Of a stretch of 64,000 bases of DNA, positions 1 to 9,146 are shown in pieces. Source of the stretch: an uncultured Chitinophaga sp. (GTDB lineage Bacteria; Bacteroidota; Bacteroidia; Cytophagales; Cyclobacteriaceae). The stretch spans positions 558,001-622,000 of the forward strand of contig CABHOK010000002.1 of the NCBI GenBank assembly GCA_902168205.1, read 5' to 3'. Under the pieces are notes generated by a model that was given only the letters and a program-made list of their open reading frames with translations, searched no databases and was not told where the DNA came from. The position numbers and the translations under genes are program-made. Numbering within the stretch: position 1 is the stretch's first letter; each line of letters begins with the position of its first letter.

Positions 1-980
1 GAGAAGATATATTTCAGGAAGTTACTGACACGAGTATAGAAGCCGGACAGCAACTGGTAAAACATCCGCTTACAAAAGCTGTAGCATTTACCGGGTCGTT
101 TACCGGGGGTAAAGCGCTTTTTGACTTGGCGAATCAACGGGAAGAACCTATACCTGTTTTTGCCGAGATGGGAAGTATAAATCCCGTGGTGTTGTTACCG
201 GGTGCTATACGCGATAACAAAAATTTACCGGCTACACTCGCTGCATCAGTCGTGTTGGGCGTAGGACAATTTTGTACCAACCCCGGCCTGCTAATCGCGG
301 TGGACACCGAGGGCTTTGCTTCTTTCCTGCATAAACTTTCTGTAGAAGTGGCACAGGCAGTACCGGGCAATATGTTGCATACCGGTATAGCTGCAAACTA
401 TAAACACAAAAGAGCCGAGGCGCTGAAACAGAAAGGCGTTATGCGTCTGACGGAAGCAAAAGTTGAAGCAACGGAGAGGCTGGGGGCACCGGCACTGGCT
501 TTGGTAAACGCTCGTGATTTTATAGCCAGCACGGTTTTGAAAGAAGAAGTATTCGGCCCGTATTCACTGATTGTTAAATGTGAAGACGAAACGGAATTGA
601 GACAGGTGATTGAATCGCTTCAAGGCCAGCTTACGGCTACTGTATTTGGATCGCCCGAAGAACTGCCGGAGTATAAAGCATGTATTGATTCGCTGCACGT
701 ACGTTGTGGCCGGTTGATATTCAATGGCGTGCCTACGGGTGTAGAAGTAACGAAAGCCATGCAGCATGGCGGACCTTTCCCGGCTTCAACCGACAGTCGC
801 TTTACTTCGGTCGGTACGGATGCTATCTATAGGTTTGTGAGACCGGTATGTTACCAGGATTTTCCGGAGCAGTTTCTGCCGCCTCAACTGAAGAATAATA
901 ATGAACTGAATATTTTGCGTTGTGTAAACGGAACGTGGACACGCAACGCCGTGGAAACTTTTAATCTGCAACAAGCTTGA
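1..980 (+). CDS. Alpha-ketoglutarate semialdehyde dehydrogenase (aldehyde dehydrogenase, NADP+), 5' end outside window
   Basis: C-terminal two thirds of an aldehyde dehydrogenase; the reading frame (codons from base 3) is open to the left edge, so the start lies outside the window. Visible family landmarks are FTGS of the cofactor-binding region (around base 87-98), the catalytic Glu in FAEMGS and the catalytic Cys in GQFCTNPG. The FAEMGSINPV form and the very long C-terminal part resemble the KGSADH branch, which oxidises 2-oxoglutarate semialdehyde to 2-oxoglutarate, the last step of hydroxyproline (and of oxidative pentose/aldarate) catabolism. That role is inferred mainly from the next two genes, a hydroxyproline epimerase and a D-amino-acid dehydrogenase. 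Its TGA overlaps the TTG start of the epimerase gene, which indicates co-translation in one operon. An arabinose-derived substrate is a possible alternative because the same enzyme family serves that pathway. Confidence 0.88.
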   Translation, partial: EDIFQEVTDTSIEAGQQLVKHPLTKAVAFTGSFTGGKALFDLANQREEPIPVFAEMGSINPVVLLPGAIRDNKNLPATLAASVVLGVGQFCTNPGLLIAVDTEGFASFLHKLSVEVAQAVPGNMLHTGIAANYKHKRAEALKQKGVMRLTEAKVEATERLGAPALALVNARDFIASTVLKEEVFGPYSLIVKCEDETELRQVIESLQGQLTATVFGSPEELPEYKACIDSLHVRCGRLIFNGVPTGVEVTKAMQHGGPFPASTDSRFTSVGTDAIYRFVRPVCYQDFPEQFLPPQLKNNNELNILRCVNGTWTRNAVETFNLQQA

Positions 981-1978
981 GGAAGACTTTTTTTTGCATC
1001 GATGCACACACCTGTGGTAATCCCGTGAGACTGGTAGCGGGTGGTGGTCCTATACTGGAAGGTAAAAACATGAGCGAGAAGCGTCAGCATTTCTTACGCG
1101 AGTATGACTGGATTCGTAAGGGGCTGATGTTCGAACCGCGCGGACACGATATGATGAGTGGAAGTATACTATATCCGCCATCCGATCCGCAAAATGATAT
1201 GGGCGTATTGTTCATTGAAACGAGTGGATGTTTACCCATGTGTGGTCATGGTACCATCGGCACGGTAACCATCGCGATAGAAGAAGGACTGATAACCCCA
1301 AAGACACCCGGAACATTGCGACTCGAAGTACCAGCCGGTATTATTACCATCACGTATAAACAGGAAGGTAAAAAAGTAAAGTCTGTGAAGATCCGGAATG
1401 TGAAAGCATACCTGGCGGCAGAGAATATATCTGCGGAATGTCCTGATCTCGGTGAGCTCACATTAGACGTTTCCTATGGCGGTAATTTTTATGCGATCGT
1501 GGATGTTCAGAAAAACTTTCCGGGCCTTGAACATTTCAAGGCTGATCAACTGATTGCCTGGAGTCGCACGTTGCGTAAGAACATTAATGCGAAATATACC
1601 TTTGTCCATCCGGATGATCCAACGATTAACGGATGCAGCCATATACTCTGGGCCGGTAAACCCATCGATCCTGCCTCAACGGCACGCAATGCAGTGTTCT
1701 ATGGAGATAAAGCGATTGACCGCTCTCCATGCGGCACCGGAACTTCGGCACGCCTCGCGCAATGGCACGCCAAAGGAAAATTGAAACAAGGTGAACCCTT
1801 CGTACATGAAAGTATTATCGGTTCTAAATTTATAGGCCGTGTAGAAGAAGAAACACAGCTGCACGATAAAACGGCTATCATTCCCAGCATAGAAGGCTGG
1901 GCCGTAGTAACCGGCTATAACACTATCATCATAGACGATGAAGAAGATCCCTACGCACACGGCTTCCAGGTAATATAG
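977..1978 (+). CDS. 4-hydroxyproline 2-epimerase (proline racemase family)
   Basis: A 333-residue proline racemase family protein, the usual length. It converts trans-4-hydroxy-L-proline to cis-4-hydroxy-D-proline by a two-base mechanism. Both catalytic cysteines are present: C89 in the MCGHGT motif and C252 in SPCGTGTSA. This excludes the trans-3-hydroxyproline dehydratase branch, which has Thr at the first site. The N-terminal signature IDAHTCGNPVR is also typical. The likely start is TTG at 977, because the protein begins at the conserved RKTFFCIDAHT stretch and TTGA overlaps the stop of the preceding dehydrogenase; the next ATG would remove the signature. Choosing hydroxyproline over proline as substrate rests on the flanking D-amino-acid dehydrogenase and KGSA dehydrogenase, and is an inference. 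Confidence 0.9.
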   Translation: MRKTFFCIDAHTCGNPVRLVAGGGPILEGKNMSEKRQHFLREYDWIRKGLMFEPRGHDMMSGSILYPPSDPQNDMGVLFIETSGCLPMCGHGTIGTVTIAIEEGLITPKTPGTLRLEVPAGIITITYKQEGKKVKSVKIRNVKAYLAAENISAECPDLGELTLDVSYGGNFYAIVDVQKNFPGLEHFKADQLIAWSRTLRKNINAKYTFVHPDDPTINGCSHILWAGKPIDPASTARNAVFYGDKAIDRSPCGTGTSARLAQWHAKGKLKQGEPFVHESIIGSKFIGRVEEETQLHDKTAIIPSIEGWAVVTGYNTIIIDDEEDPYAHGFQVI

Positions 1979-2025
1979 TATATATCCACCAACATCAACA
2001 CCTTAACACACCAACACGTCAACAC

Positions 2026-3273
2026 ATGAAAAACGTTGCCATCATAGGAGGCGGAATCATCGGACTCAGCACAGCCTACTATCTGCGGCAGGCAGGACAC
2101 AACGTAACTATATTTGACCAGGGCGATCTTTCGGACAATTGTTCTTCAGGTAACGCAGGCATGATCGTGCCCAGCCACATCATTCCGCTCGCGGCACCGG
2201 GAATGATATCGAAAGGCATTCGCTGGATGTTCAACGCACAAAGTCCGTTTTATGTGAAGCCTCGTCTCAACGGGAAACTTATACGATGGGGATGGCAGTT
2301 TTATAAACACGCCACGAACGAACATGTAGAACGCGCTATACCAGCGTTGAAAGATATAAGTCTGCTCAGTAAAGCGATGTACCAGCAAATGGTAAAAGAC
2401 AACCCGTTTGATTTCGATTACCATGAACGCGGTCTGATCATGCTATACCAAACCAAAGAAACGGAGCACGAAGAAGCAGAAACAGCATACATTGCCAATA
2501 GAAATGGTATTGAAGCACATATACTCTCACCGACAGATGTACAGAAACTGGAACCCGATGTAAATGTTACCGTGCGGGGCGGAGTATATTTTCCGGGTGA
2601 TGCGCACCTTACTCCGCAATTGCTGGTGAAAAATCTCATTGCATACCTGAAAAGAAATAACGTAACGTTTCATACCCATACACCGATAACAAACTTTTCA
2701 CTGAATGGCACGGCCATTAAGAGTCTGCATACCGCACAGGAAGATAAAACGTTTGACGAGTATATTGTAGCAACCGGGGCGTGGTCAGGTATATTCAGTT
2801 CTGCATTAGGACTTGACCTGCCTTTGCAGGGAGGTAAGGGATATAGCTTTACATTGGACAATGTTGCGAAAAACATACGCATACCTTCTATTTTGCTGGA
2901 GGGTCGTGTAGCTGTTACCCCGATGGGTAAATCATTGCGCTTCGGTGGCACAATGGAGATCAACGGTATAGACCGCAGCATTAATATGAATCGTGTGAAA
3001 GGAATTGTTAACACGATACCTGCATACTATCCGGAGATGAATGTAGCCATGCCGCAGGAAGGAGCGATCTGGCGCGGCCTGCGTCCGTGCTCACCGGACG
3101 GTCTGCCCTATATCGGACGTTCAACGAAGTACAAAAACCTGATCATCGCCACAGGTCATTCCATGATGGGACTAAGCCTCGCGCCTGGCACCGGTAAACT
3201 TGTAGCCTCGCTTGTAAACAACGAATCCACGGATATACCGCTGGCGCCTTTTAATCCCGAAAGGTATCAGTAA
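2026..3273 (+). CDS. FAD-dependent D-amino acid / D-hydroxyproline dehydrogenase (DadA-like)
   Basis: A 415-residue DAO-family flavoprotein. The N-terminus holds the dinucleotide-binding GGGIIGLSTAYYL with the acidic FD at the end of the second strand. The C-terminal segment RPCSPDGLPYIGR, followed by ATGHSMMGLSLAPGTG, is the typical second FAD-contacting region. DadA-like enzymes oxidise D-amino acids to imino acids and pass electrons to the respiratory chain. Next to a hydroxyproline epimerase, the likely substrate is cis-4-hydroxy-D-proline, giving 1-pyrroline-4-hydroxy-2-carboxylate. The deaminase that would follow is not in the window and may lie to the left. The gene lies 47 bp after the epimerase, probably in one transcript, and ends at a strong terminator. 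Confidence 0.87.
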   Translation: MKNVAIIGGGIIGLSTAYYLRQAGHNVTIFDQGDLSDNCSSGNAGMIVPSHIIPLAAPGMISKGIRWMFNAQSPFYVKPRLNGKLIRWGWQFYKHATNEHVERAIPALKDISLLSKAMYQQMVKDNPFDFDYHERGLIMLYQTKETEHEEAETAYIANRNGIEAHILSPTDVQKLEPDVNVTVRGGVYFPGDAHLTPQLLVKNLIAYLKRNNVTFHTHTPITNFSLNGTAIKSLHTAQEDKTFDEYIVATGAWSGIFSSALGLDLPLQGGKGYSFTLDNVAKNIRIPSILLEGRVAVTPMGKSLRFGGTMEINGIDRSINMNRVKGIVNTIPAYYPEMNVAMPQEGAIWRGLRPCSPDGLPYIGRSTKYKNLIIATGHSMMGLSLAPGTGKLVASLVNNESTDIPLAPFNPERYQ

Positions 3274-3297
3274 CGATATTAATGCAGAATGAAATAT

Positions 3298-3323
3298 AGG
3301 CCGGATATCCGGCCTTTTTTTTA
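3298..3323 (+). terminator. Rho-independent terminator of the hydroxyproline operon
   Basis: A perfect 18-bp palindrome, aggccggatatccggcct (3298-3315), is followed by a run of eight or more T. It lies 25 bp after the dehydrogenase stop codon and closes the operon. Confidence 0.85.
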
Positions 3324-3732
3324 TGGCCGTGTGTTTGTGACGAAGGATGTTGCTACAACCCATCAAAATAATATTACTTTCAGATAATATCGGATAAGTG
3401 TTTGAAGATGTCGTGTTTTATATTCGTTATACATATTTCTATTCTGTCATAAAATAATTTCCGGAGGGGTATAGGCTTGCATATATACCTTGCTTCTGAA
3501 AGTGCGCCCTGTTGTTCTCTTTACAGGGTATAGCCCATGTCTGTTTATATTTTTTTTAGAACGCTGATTAGTCGTTCTGTATATAGCCTGATACTCGATT
3601 TCGATATATACTATATATTCGTTTTGTAGTTGGATAATATCCTATTAGCATCAGTTAATATTCCGGAAAAGTGTGGGGTGTACATTTAATAATTTGGATA
3701 TATAAAAATACTAACACTAAATATCATCCCCT
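3324..3732. other. AT-rich intergenic region upstream of the SusC gene
   Basis: About 410 bp without a gene. It is AT-rich with many short TATATA tracts and contains two similar spots, TTTCCGGAGGGG near 3460 and ATTCCGGAAAAGTG near 3662. A promoter for the SusC/SusD operon should lie here, but I cannot point to a convincing TAnnTTTG element; the stretch taataatttgg near 3690 is the closest. No RNA structure is recognised. Confidence 0.5.
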
Positions 3733-6705
3733 ATGAAGGAAACTTTTACGAAACAAGTATTCCGGTTGACACTATATATAGTGTTGCTGACAGCCGCGAA
3801 TAATGTTTTTGCACAGCAAACAGTACGCGGTACTGTGCTGTCGGAAGCAGATGAAGGAATGCCCGGAGTCAACGTTGTTTTGAAGGGTACGACTACAGGA
3901 ACGACTACTGATTCCAATGGTAGATTTTCAATTAGCGTTCCCGGGCCGGAGGCTGTACTGGTAGTAAGCTTTGTGGGCTATAACACCGAAGAGATTACGG
4001 TCGGGAGTCAGTCGCAGGTTGATGTAAAGCTGACACCGGATATAGCATCATTGCAGGAAGTTGTTGTTATCGGGTACGGAACGCAACGCAAGCAGGATGT
4101 AACAACCGCGGTGGCACAGGTAAAGCCCGATGAATTTGTTCCCGGTGCCGTGCGCAATGCTGGCGAATTGCTCCGCGGTAAAGTAGCCGGGCTTACCCTG
4201 AGTACATCGTCCGGAGATCCGGATGCCGGCACCGAGATATTGCTCCGTGGTATCACTTCGATATACGGATCGTCTTCTCCATTGGTACTCGTTGACGGAT
4301 ATCCAGGTGATATGAATTCCATTTCTCCCAACGATATCGAGAGTATAGATGTACTGAAAGATGCATCGGCTTCCGCTATATATGGTACACGCGGTAAGAA
4401 TGGTGTTATCCTCATCACAACCAAAAAAGCAAAAGCCGGACTTCAACCTACGATAGAATACTCCGGTTATGTAGCAACAGAACGTTTTAACCGCAAGGCT
4501 AAATTCATGAATGCCTCGGACGTAAGAGCGCGCATAGGTGAGGGGCTGATCGATGGCGCTTATGATAAAGGTTCCTCAACGGACTGGCTGGACGAAATTT
4601 CACGAGCGCCTATAAATCATTTTCACAACATTTCGCTTCGCAGTGGAACCGAACGTACACAATACGCTGTGAATGCAAGTTACCAGCTTGCAGATGGTAT
4701 GTTCCTCGCTTCTGATAACGAAGAGTTCAAACTTCGCATGGACGTTACGCAATATCTCATTGCCGATAAATTGAAGATGAATGTGAATGTATTGAAGGGC
4801 TTGCAGAAATATGGAGGTTTCAATGGTTGGACATACCGACAGGCCTTGATCCGTAATCCTACATCCAGTGTAAAGGAAGCTGATGGCAACTGGTCAGAAG
4901 AACCTGCACAGTTTCAGTATGAAAATCCGCTGGCACTTATTAAAGAGCAGATCTACGATAACAAATCACAGTGGACATGGTTAACCGGTTCCGTGAGTTA
5001 TTTCCCGGTGGATAACCTTGAACTGAAAATAGTAGGTTCACAACACCAATGGAGTAATGAGACTGGCACGTATCAGACAAAGAAACATATATCCAACGCT
5101 CGCGATAGCAAGAATGGTGTTGCCTATATCGAGAATAGCGCTGTTGTCGAAAACTATCTCGATCTTACTGCCGACTATACGAAGACAATCGGTCTTCACC
5201 GTATTACCGGCTTGCTCGGCTATAGCTATATCGACTATGCCAATACAGCTTCATCCATTTCCAACTTTGATTTTCCTACCGATAACTTCTCGTATCATAG
5301 CATTGAACAAGGTCGTGCTTTGAGACAAGGTCTTTCAGGATCGGGTGTTGACAGCTATAAAGCCGATTGGAAGTTGATCGGGTTCTTTGGTCGTGTAGGA
5401 TATGGATTCAACGACAAGTATAATTTACTTGCCAGCTTACGCTACGAGGGCTCATCACGCTTTGGTGCCGACAACAAATGGGGATTATTCCCATCTATAT
5501 CCGCTGGCTGGACCATCAGCAATGAAGCTTTCCTGAGTGATGTTACCGTGATCAACATGTTGAAGCTACGTGTAGGCTACGGACGCACCGGCTCTATATC
5601 CACAGATCCATACGCATCGCTGACACGTTATGCCTATAGTTCTTCTCAATTTTACTTTAATGGTAAAGACTGGGTAAGTATACTTCAGCCCGTAGCGAAT
5701 CCAAACCCTGATCTCGGTTGGGAGACTAATATAGAGTATAACTTCGGTCTGGATTTCAGCTTATTGCAGAATCGTGTATCGGGTACCATTGATTATTACG
5801 ATCGTACACTCGAAGACCTTGTATTCGATTACCCGGTACCTGTGCCTCCAAACCTCGTAGGTACAACACGTGCCAACGCAGCAACGATGACGAATCGAGG
5901 TGTTGAAATTGCTTTGAATATTATACCAGTACAGAGCGGCAAGTTTGAGTGGAGCACAAACTTCAACTACTCACTCAACAAAAATAAACTCACCTCTTTG
6001 TCGAATGATAAATTTAAAGTTGAGAACGATTTCTTCTATGCAGGCTATACCGGAGATCCGATCCAGTTATCTACTCACAAAATTCAGGAAGGCAAAGCTA
6101 TAGGAAGCTTCTTCGGCTATAAAAGTGTAGGCCTGGAAGAAGACCCTGACAATGCCGGAGAAGGAAAGTGGCTGGTGGAAGGAGCGAACGGTGAGATCAA
6201 GTCCATTGAAGATGTAACGGAAGATGATCGGCAGATACTGGGTAACGGATTACCACAGTGGTATCTCGCCTGGAATAATTACCTGCGCTATGGAAACTTC
6301 GACATGAGTATAACGATGCGTGGTGCTTTTGATTACCAGATCCTAAATTTCCAACGCATGTTCTATGAGAATCCAACGATCGTATACAACAAACTGAACA
6401 GCGCATACGATAAGATCGATGGACTTACACTTGCAAGTCCGCAGTCGTACGTGAGTTACTATATCGAAGATGGCGACTTCTGGAAGATTGACAACGTAAC
6501 GCTCGGGTATAACTTCAATCCTTCCAATAGCAAAGCGTTCCGCAAGGCAAGAGTATATATATCCGGTTCCAACCTGGCTACGATTACCGGCTACAAAGGC
6601 ATTGATCCGGAAGTAACACGTTTGGGGCTTGCGCCCGGTAACGATGATCGTGATAAATATCCAACCACACGCACCTTTACACTCGGTGTTAACCTTACAT
6701 TTTAA
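3733..6705 (+). CDS. SusC/RagA-family TonB-dependent outer-membrane transporter
   Basis: A 990-residue TonB-linked outer-membrane protein of normal SusC length. Order of parts: signal peptide ending at VFAQ (about residue 28), a carboxypeptidase-regulatory-like beta-sandwich (about 30-115, with GTTTGTTTDSNGRFSI), a TonB box/plug region (EVVVIGYGTQRKQDVTT near 115, LLRGITSIYGSS, and SIDVLKDASASAIYGTRGKNG), then the 22-strand barrel ending in TFTLGVNLTF with a terminal Phe. It imports oligomeric nutrients together with the SusD lipoprotein encoded 11 bp downstream. The substrate cannot be read from sequence. No hydrolase sits in this operon, and the nearest catabolic genes are for hydroxyproline, so a peptide or hydroxyproline-containing glycopeptide is one option. 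Confidence 0.96.
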   Translation: MKETFTKQVFRLTLYIVLLTAANNVFAQQTVRGTVLSEADEGMPGVNVVLKGTTTGTTTDSNGRFSISVPGPEAVLVVSFVGYNTEEITVGSQSQVDVKLTPDIASLQEVVVIGYGTQRKQDVTTAVAQVKPDEFVPGAVRNAGELLRGKVAGLTLSTSSGDPDAGTEILLRGITSIYGSSSPLVLVDGYPGDMNSISPNDIESIDVLKDASASAIYGTRGKNGVILITTKKAKAGLQPTIEYSGYVATERFNRKAKFMNASDVRARIGEGLIDGAYDKGSSTDWLDEISRAPINHFHNISLRSGTERTQYAVNASYQLADGMFLASDNEEFKLRMDVTQYLIADKLKMNVNVLKGLQKYGGFNGWTYRQALIRNPTSSVKEADGNWSEEPAQFQYENPLALIKEQIYDNKSQWTWLTGSVSYFPVDNLELKIVGSQHQWSNETGTYQTKKHISNARDSKNGVAYIENSAVVENYLDLTADYTKTIGLHRITGLLGYSYIDYANTASSISNFDFPTDNFSYHSIEQGRALRQGLSGSGVDSYKADWKLIGFFGRVGYGFNDKYNLLASLRYEGSSRFGADNKWGLFPSISAGWTISNEAFLSDVTVINMLKLRVGYGRTGSISTDPYASLTRYAYSSSQFYFNGKDWVSILQPVANPNPDLGWETNIEYNFGLDFSLLQNRVSGTIDYYDRTLEDLVFDYPVPVPPNLVGTTRANAATMTNRGVEIALNIIPVQSGKFEWSTNFNYSLNKNKLTSLSNDKFKVENDFFYAGYTGDPIQLSTHKIQEGKAIGSFFGYKSVGLEEDPDNAGEGKWLVEGANGEIKSIEDVTEDDRQILGNGLPQWYLAWNNYLRYGNFDMSITMRGAFDYQILNFQRMFYENPTIVYNKLNSAYDKIDGLTLASPQSYVSYYIEDGDFWKIDNVTLGYNFNPSNSKAFRKARVYISGSNLATITGYKGIDPEVTRLGLAPGNDDRDKYPTTRTFTLGVNLTF

Positions 6706-6716
6706 TTATATAGTGT

Positions 6717-8315
6717 ATGAAAGCAATCAATCGAAATATATATATAGCATCCTTTGTATTTCTGAGCATGGTTTGTTCCTGTACAGACCTGGATGAAACT
6801 CCGCACGATGTTCTGACACAGGATGATCTCGGCAATTCACCGGAAATACTCCAGGCACTTACAGCACCGGTATACACCAGTCTCACCAACGTGATGTTCG
6901 GATGGCATGGTTACTTTGATTTGCAGGAAGAATGCTCGGATGTTATTGTAACACCGGCACGCCCGAATGGCTGGGTGGATGGTGGCACATATCGCGCGTT
7001 GCACATGCACACCTGGAACTCATTTCAATCACAACCCGCATCGTTATGGAACCGGGTATATGGTGCACTGAACATTCTAAATACTTCCATCGGCACCTAT
7101 AAAAATATGGCTAACGTAGAAGGGCTTGTGGCAGAGCTGCGCGCTTTACGTGCTTTCTATTATTACCTGTTGCTGGATAATTTTGGAAATGTACCGATCG
7201 TAACGGAAGACGATGTAACAAAAACAAACTTTGTACCGGAGCAGAGCACCCGTGCCGAAGTGTTTGATTTTGTTGAGACAGAGCTGCTGGAAGTGATGCC
7301 CATACTCAGTAAAGAAAAAGTTTATGGCAAAATGAATCACTGGGCGGCACGCATGGTACTGGCCAAAATATACCTCAATGCCGAAGTGTATATAGGTGAA
7401 ACCATGTGGGATGAAGCGCTTGAACAGGTGGAAGATATCGAGGCAAACGGAGGTTTTACACTCGAGTCTAATTACCACTCTAACTTTGTTGTAGAAAATG
7501 AAAGCTCGGGAGAACAGATATTCTCCATTGTATTTGATGCTACGCGTTCAGGTTGGTTCCATTATCCGTGGAAGACATTGCATCCGTCCAGCGGAGCTAC
7601 CTACGAACTGGGTTCACAACCGTGGGGTGGAAGCTGTGCTATACCGCAGTTTATAGATACCTACGATGAAGACGACAGCCGCTTGAATATATGGATACGC
7701 GGACCGCAGTTTGCCAGTGATGGAAGTCCGATCTACAATATATTTGATCCTGCACTTGAGGATGTCCAGCTCAATTATACCAAACAGATTGGTCACATCG
7801 ATGAGACACAGGAATATGAAGGATATCGCATCGGTAAATTTGAAATTGAACGTGGCGTTGCCGGCACGGCAATCAGTAACGATGTACCATTCTTCCGTTA
7901 TGCAGATGCCCTGATGATCAAGGCGGAGTGTCTCTTGCGCAAAGGTCAGGCCGATGCAGCAGCAGCCATTGTTACCGAGCTACGCGCACGCGCTTTTGTA
8001 GCAGCCCCCGACAAAGCAGAAGTAACCGGTTCTGAGTTGCAGCAAGGCAGTAAGTATAACTATGGCACTTACAAAAATGGTGTGATGCTTACAACCGAAG
8101 GCGGTGCCGATATACAGTATGGAAGATTCCTGGATGAATTGGGCTACGAGTTTGCTGCCGAATTTCATCGCCGGCAAGACCTGATTCGCTTCGGTGTATT
8201 TACAAGCAAGTCATGGCTTTCGCACATTCCGAACGGAGACCATCGGGCTATATTTGATATACCACAGTCAGCACTCGATGCTAACCCCAACCTCTCACAC
8301 AACCCCGGATACTAA
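6717..8315 (+). CDS. SusD/RagB-family surface nutrient-binding lipoprotein
   Basis: A 532-residue SusD family protein. The N-terminus is a lipoprotein signal (hydrophobic ASFVFLSMVC, then lipobox VCSC with the modified Cys near residue 22) followed by the acidic TDLDETP export-type segment. The SusD hallmark region is clear: VYGALNILNTSI, LVAELRALRAFYYYLLLDNFGNVPIV (about residues 135-162), and the C-terminal EFAAEFHRRQDLIRFG followed by IPQSALDANPNLSHNPGY. It binds substrate at the cell surface and acts as the lid of the SusC channel encoded 11 bp upstream. A strong terminator follows. Confidence 0.95.
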   Translation: MKAINRNIYIASFVFLSMVCSCTDLDETPHDVLTQDDLGNSPEILQALTAPVYTSLTNVMFGWHGYFDLQEECSDVIVTPARPNGWVDGGTYRALHMHTWNSFQSQPASLWNRVYGALNILNTSIGTYKNMANVEGLVAELRALRAFYYYLLLDNFGNVPIVTEDDVTKTNFVPEQSTRAEVFDFVETELLEVMPILSKEKVYGKMNHWAARMVLAKIYLNAEVYIGETMWDEALEQVEDIEANGGFTLESNYHSNFVVENESSGEQIFSIVFDATRSGWFHYPWKTLHPSSGATYELGSQPWGGSCAIPQFIDTYDEDDSRLNIWIRGPQFASDGSPIYNIFDPALEDVQLNYTKQIGHIDETQEYEGYRIGKFEIERGVAGTAISNDVPFFRYADALMIKAECLLRKGQADAAAAIVTELRARAFVAAPDKAEVTGSELQQGSKYNYGTYKNGVMLTTEGGADIQYGRFLDELGYEFAAEFHRRQDLIRFGVFTSKSWLSHIPNGDHRAIFDIPQSALDANPNLSHNPGY

Positions 8316-8331
8316 TAAACTATAAAAAGAT

Positions 8332-8380
8332 AAATGCCTGGCTTAAAAGTATATATACTCAAGCCAGGCATTTTATTTTT
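8332..8380. terminator. Bidirectional terminator between SusD and the LytTR operon
   Basis: Perfect 13-bp arms aaatgcctggctt (8332-8344) and aagccaggcattt (8361-8373) are followed by TTATTTTTTT. The A-run before the left arm gives a T tail on the other strand. The loop itself contains the self-complementary agtatatatact. It lies between convergent genes and can serve both. Confidence 0.88.
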
Positions 8381-8426
8381 TTAGCGCATCTACTTACACA
8401 CGTACCCACGTAAACACGCAAACACT

Positions 8427-9146
8427 TTAAACTTGCACTTTCCCGATAAACTCCTGCCGATACGATTCACTCAGCGTAAGCACCAACGGTTTCCCGGAAG
8501 GCTGCGGAATGCTGGTAGTGATTTCATCGTGCGAGAAGAAGTGAACAGACTTTATAGCAACCAGTTCTTTTTTATTAACGCGTGAAAACTGATCGGAGGG
8601 AAGTACTTCAAGTAGTTTCTCGAAAGATATATTCTTCAATGTAAGAATGGTTCCGTCCAGTAGCTGTACCGTTTTATCACGACTGTCGGAGTCAGAAGTT
8701 TTAATATAGCCTACCTGGTCGAAGAACAGCAATGCTTTACCTTTATCCGTATTCAGCTGAACAAAGTTTTTGGCAGACGAAGATTTACTGATGCGACTGA
8801 CCGCCTTTTGTATAGCCTGTTGCAGACGTTCTTTCTTTACAGGCTTGCGTACATAGTCAATGGCATCCAGATCAAATGCCTCTGCGGCAAACTCTTTATA
8901 GGCTGTTACAAAAATTACAGGTTTACCTTGTAATAGATTAGCAACGTGCAAGCCATTCATCGCAGGCATTTCGATGTCGAGAATGCAGAGATCAAAATCA
9001 AGATTCGGAACTTCCTTCAGAAATATATCCGGGCTGTTAAATGCCTTTACTACTTCCAGCTCCGGCAATTGCTCACATAACATTTTCAGATAAGTGAGTC
9101 CCGGCAGTTCATCATCGAGCAGTAAGCATCTGAGCTTTGTGTTCAA
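8427..9146 (-). CDS. LytTR-family response regulator
   Basis: A 239-residue response regulator. The receiver domain (about 5-120) has the acidic pair D11-D12, the phosphoacceptor D57 in LCILDIEMPAMNG and the Lys of VRKPVKKE. The C-terminal LytTR DNA-binding domain (about 145-235) shows DKTVQLLDGTILTLKNISFE, the conserved FSRVNKKELVAIKSV strand-helix, and a terminal segment expected to contact DNA. LytTR domains bind direct repeats in adjacent major grooves about 21-22 bp apart. Its start overlaps the kinase gene by 35 bp, so the pair is co-translated. This is a candidate binder for TTCGGAA-like repeats elsewhere in the window, but that is inference. Confidence 0.93.
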   Translation of the reverse strand: MNTKLRCLLLDDELPGLTYLKMLCEQLPELEVVKAFNSPDIFLKEVPNLDFDLCILDIEMPAMNGLHVANLLQGKPVIFVTAYKEFAAEAFDLDAIDYVRKPVKKERLQQAIQKAVSRISKSSSAKNFVQLNTDKGKALLFFDQVGYIKTSDSDSRDKTVQLLDGTILTLKNISFEKLLEVLPSDQFSRVNKKELVAIKSVHFFSHDEITTSIPQPSGKPLVLTLSESYRQEFIGKVQV

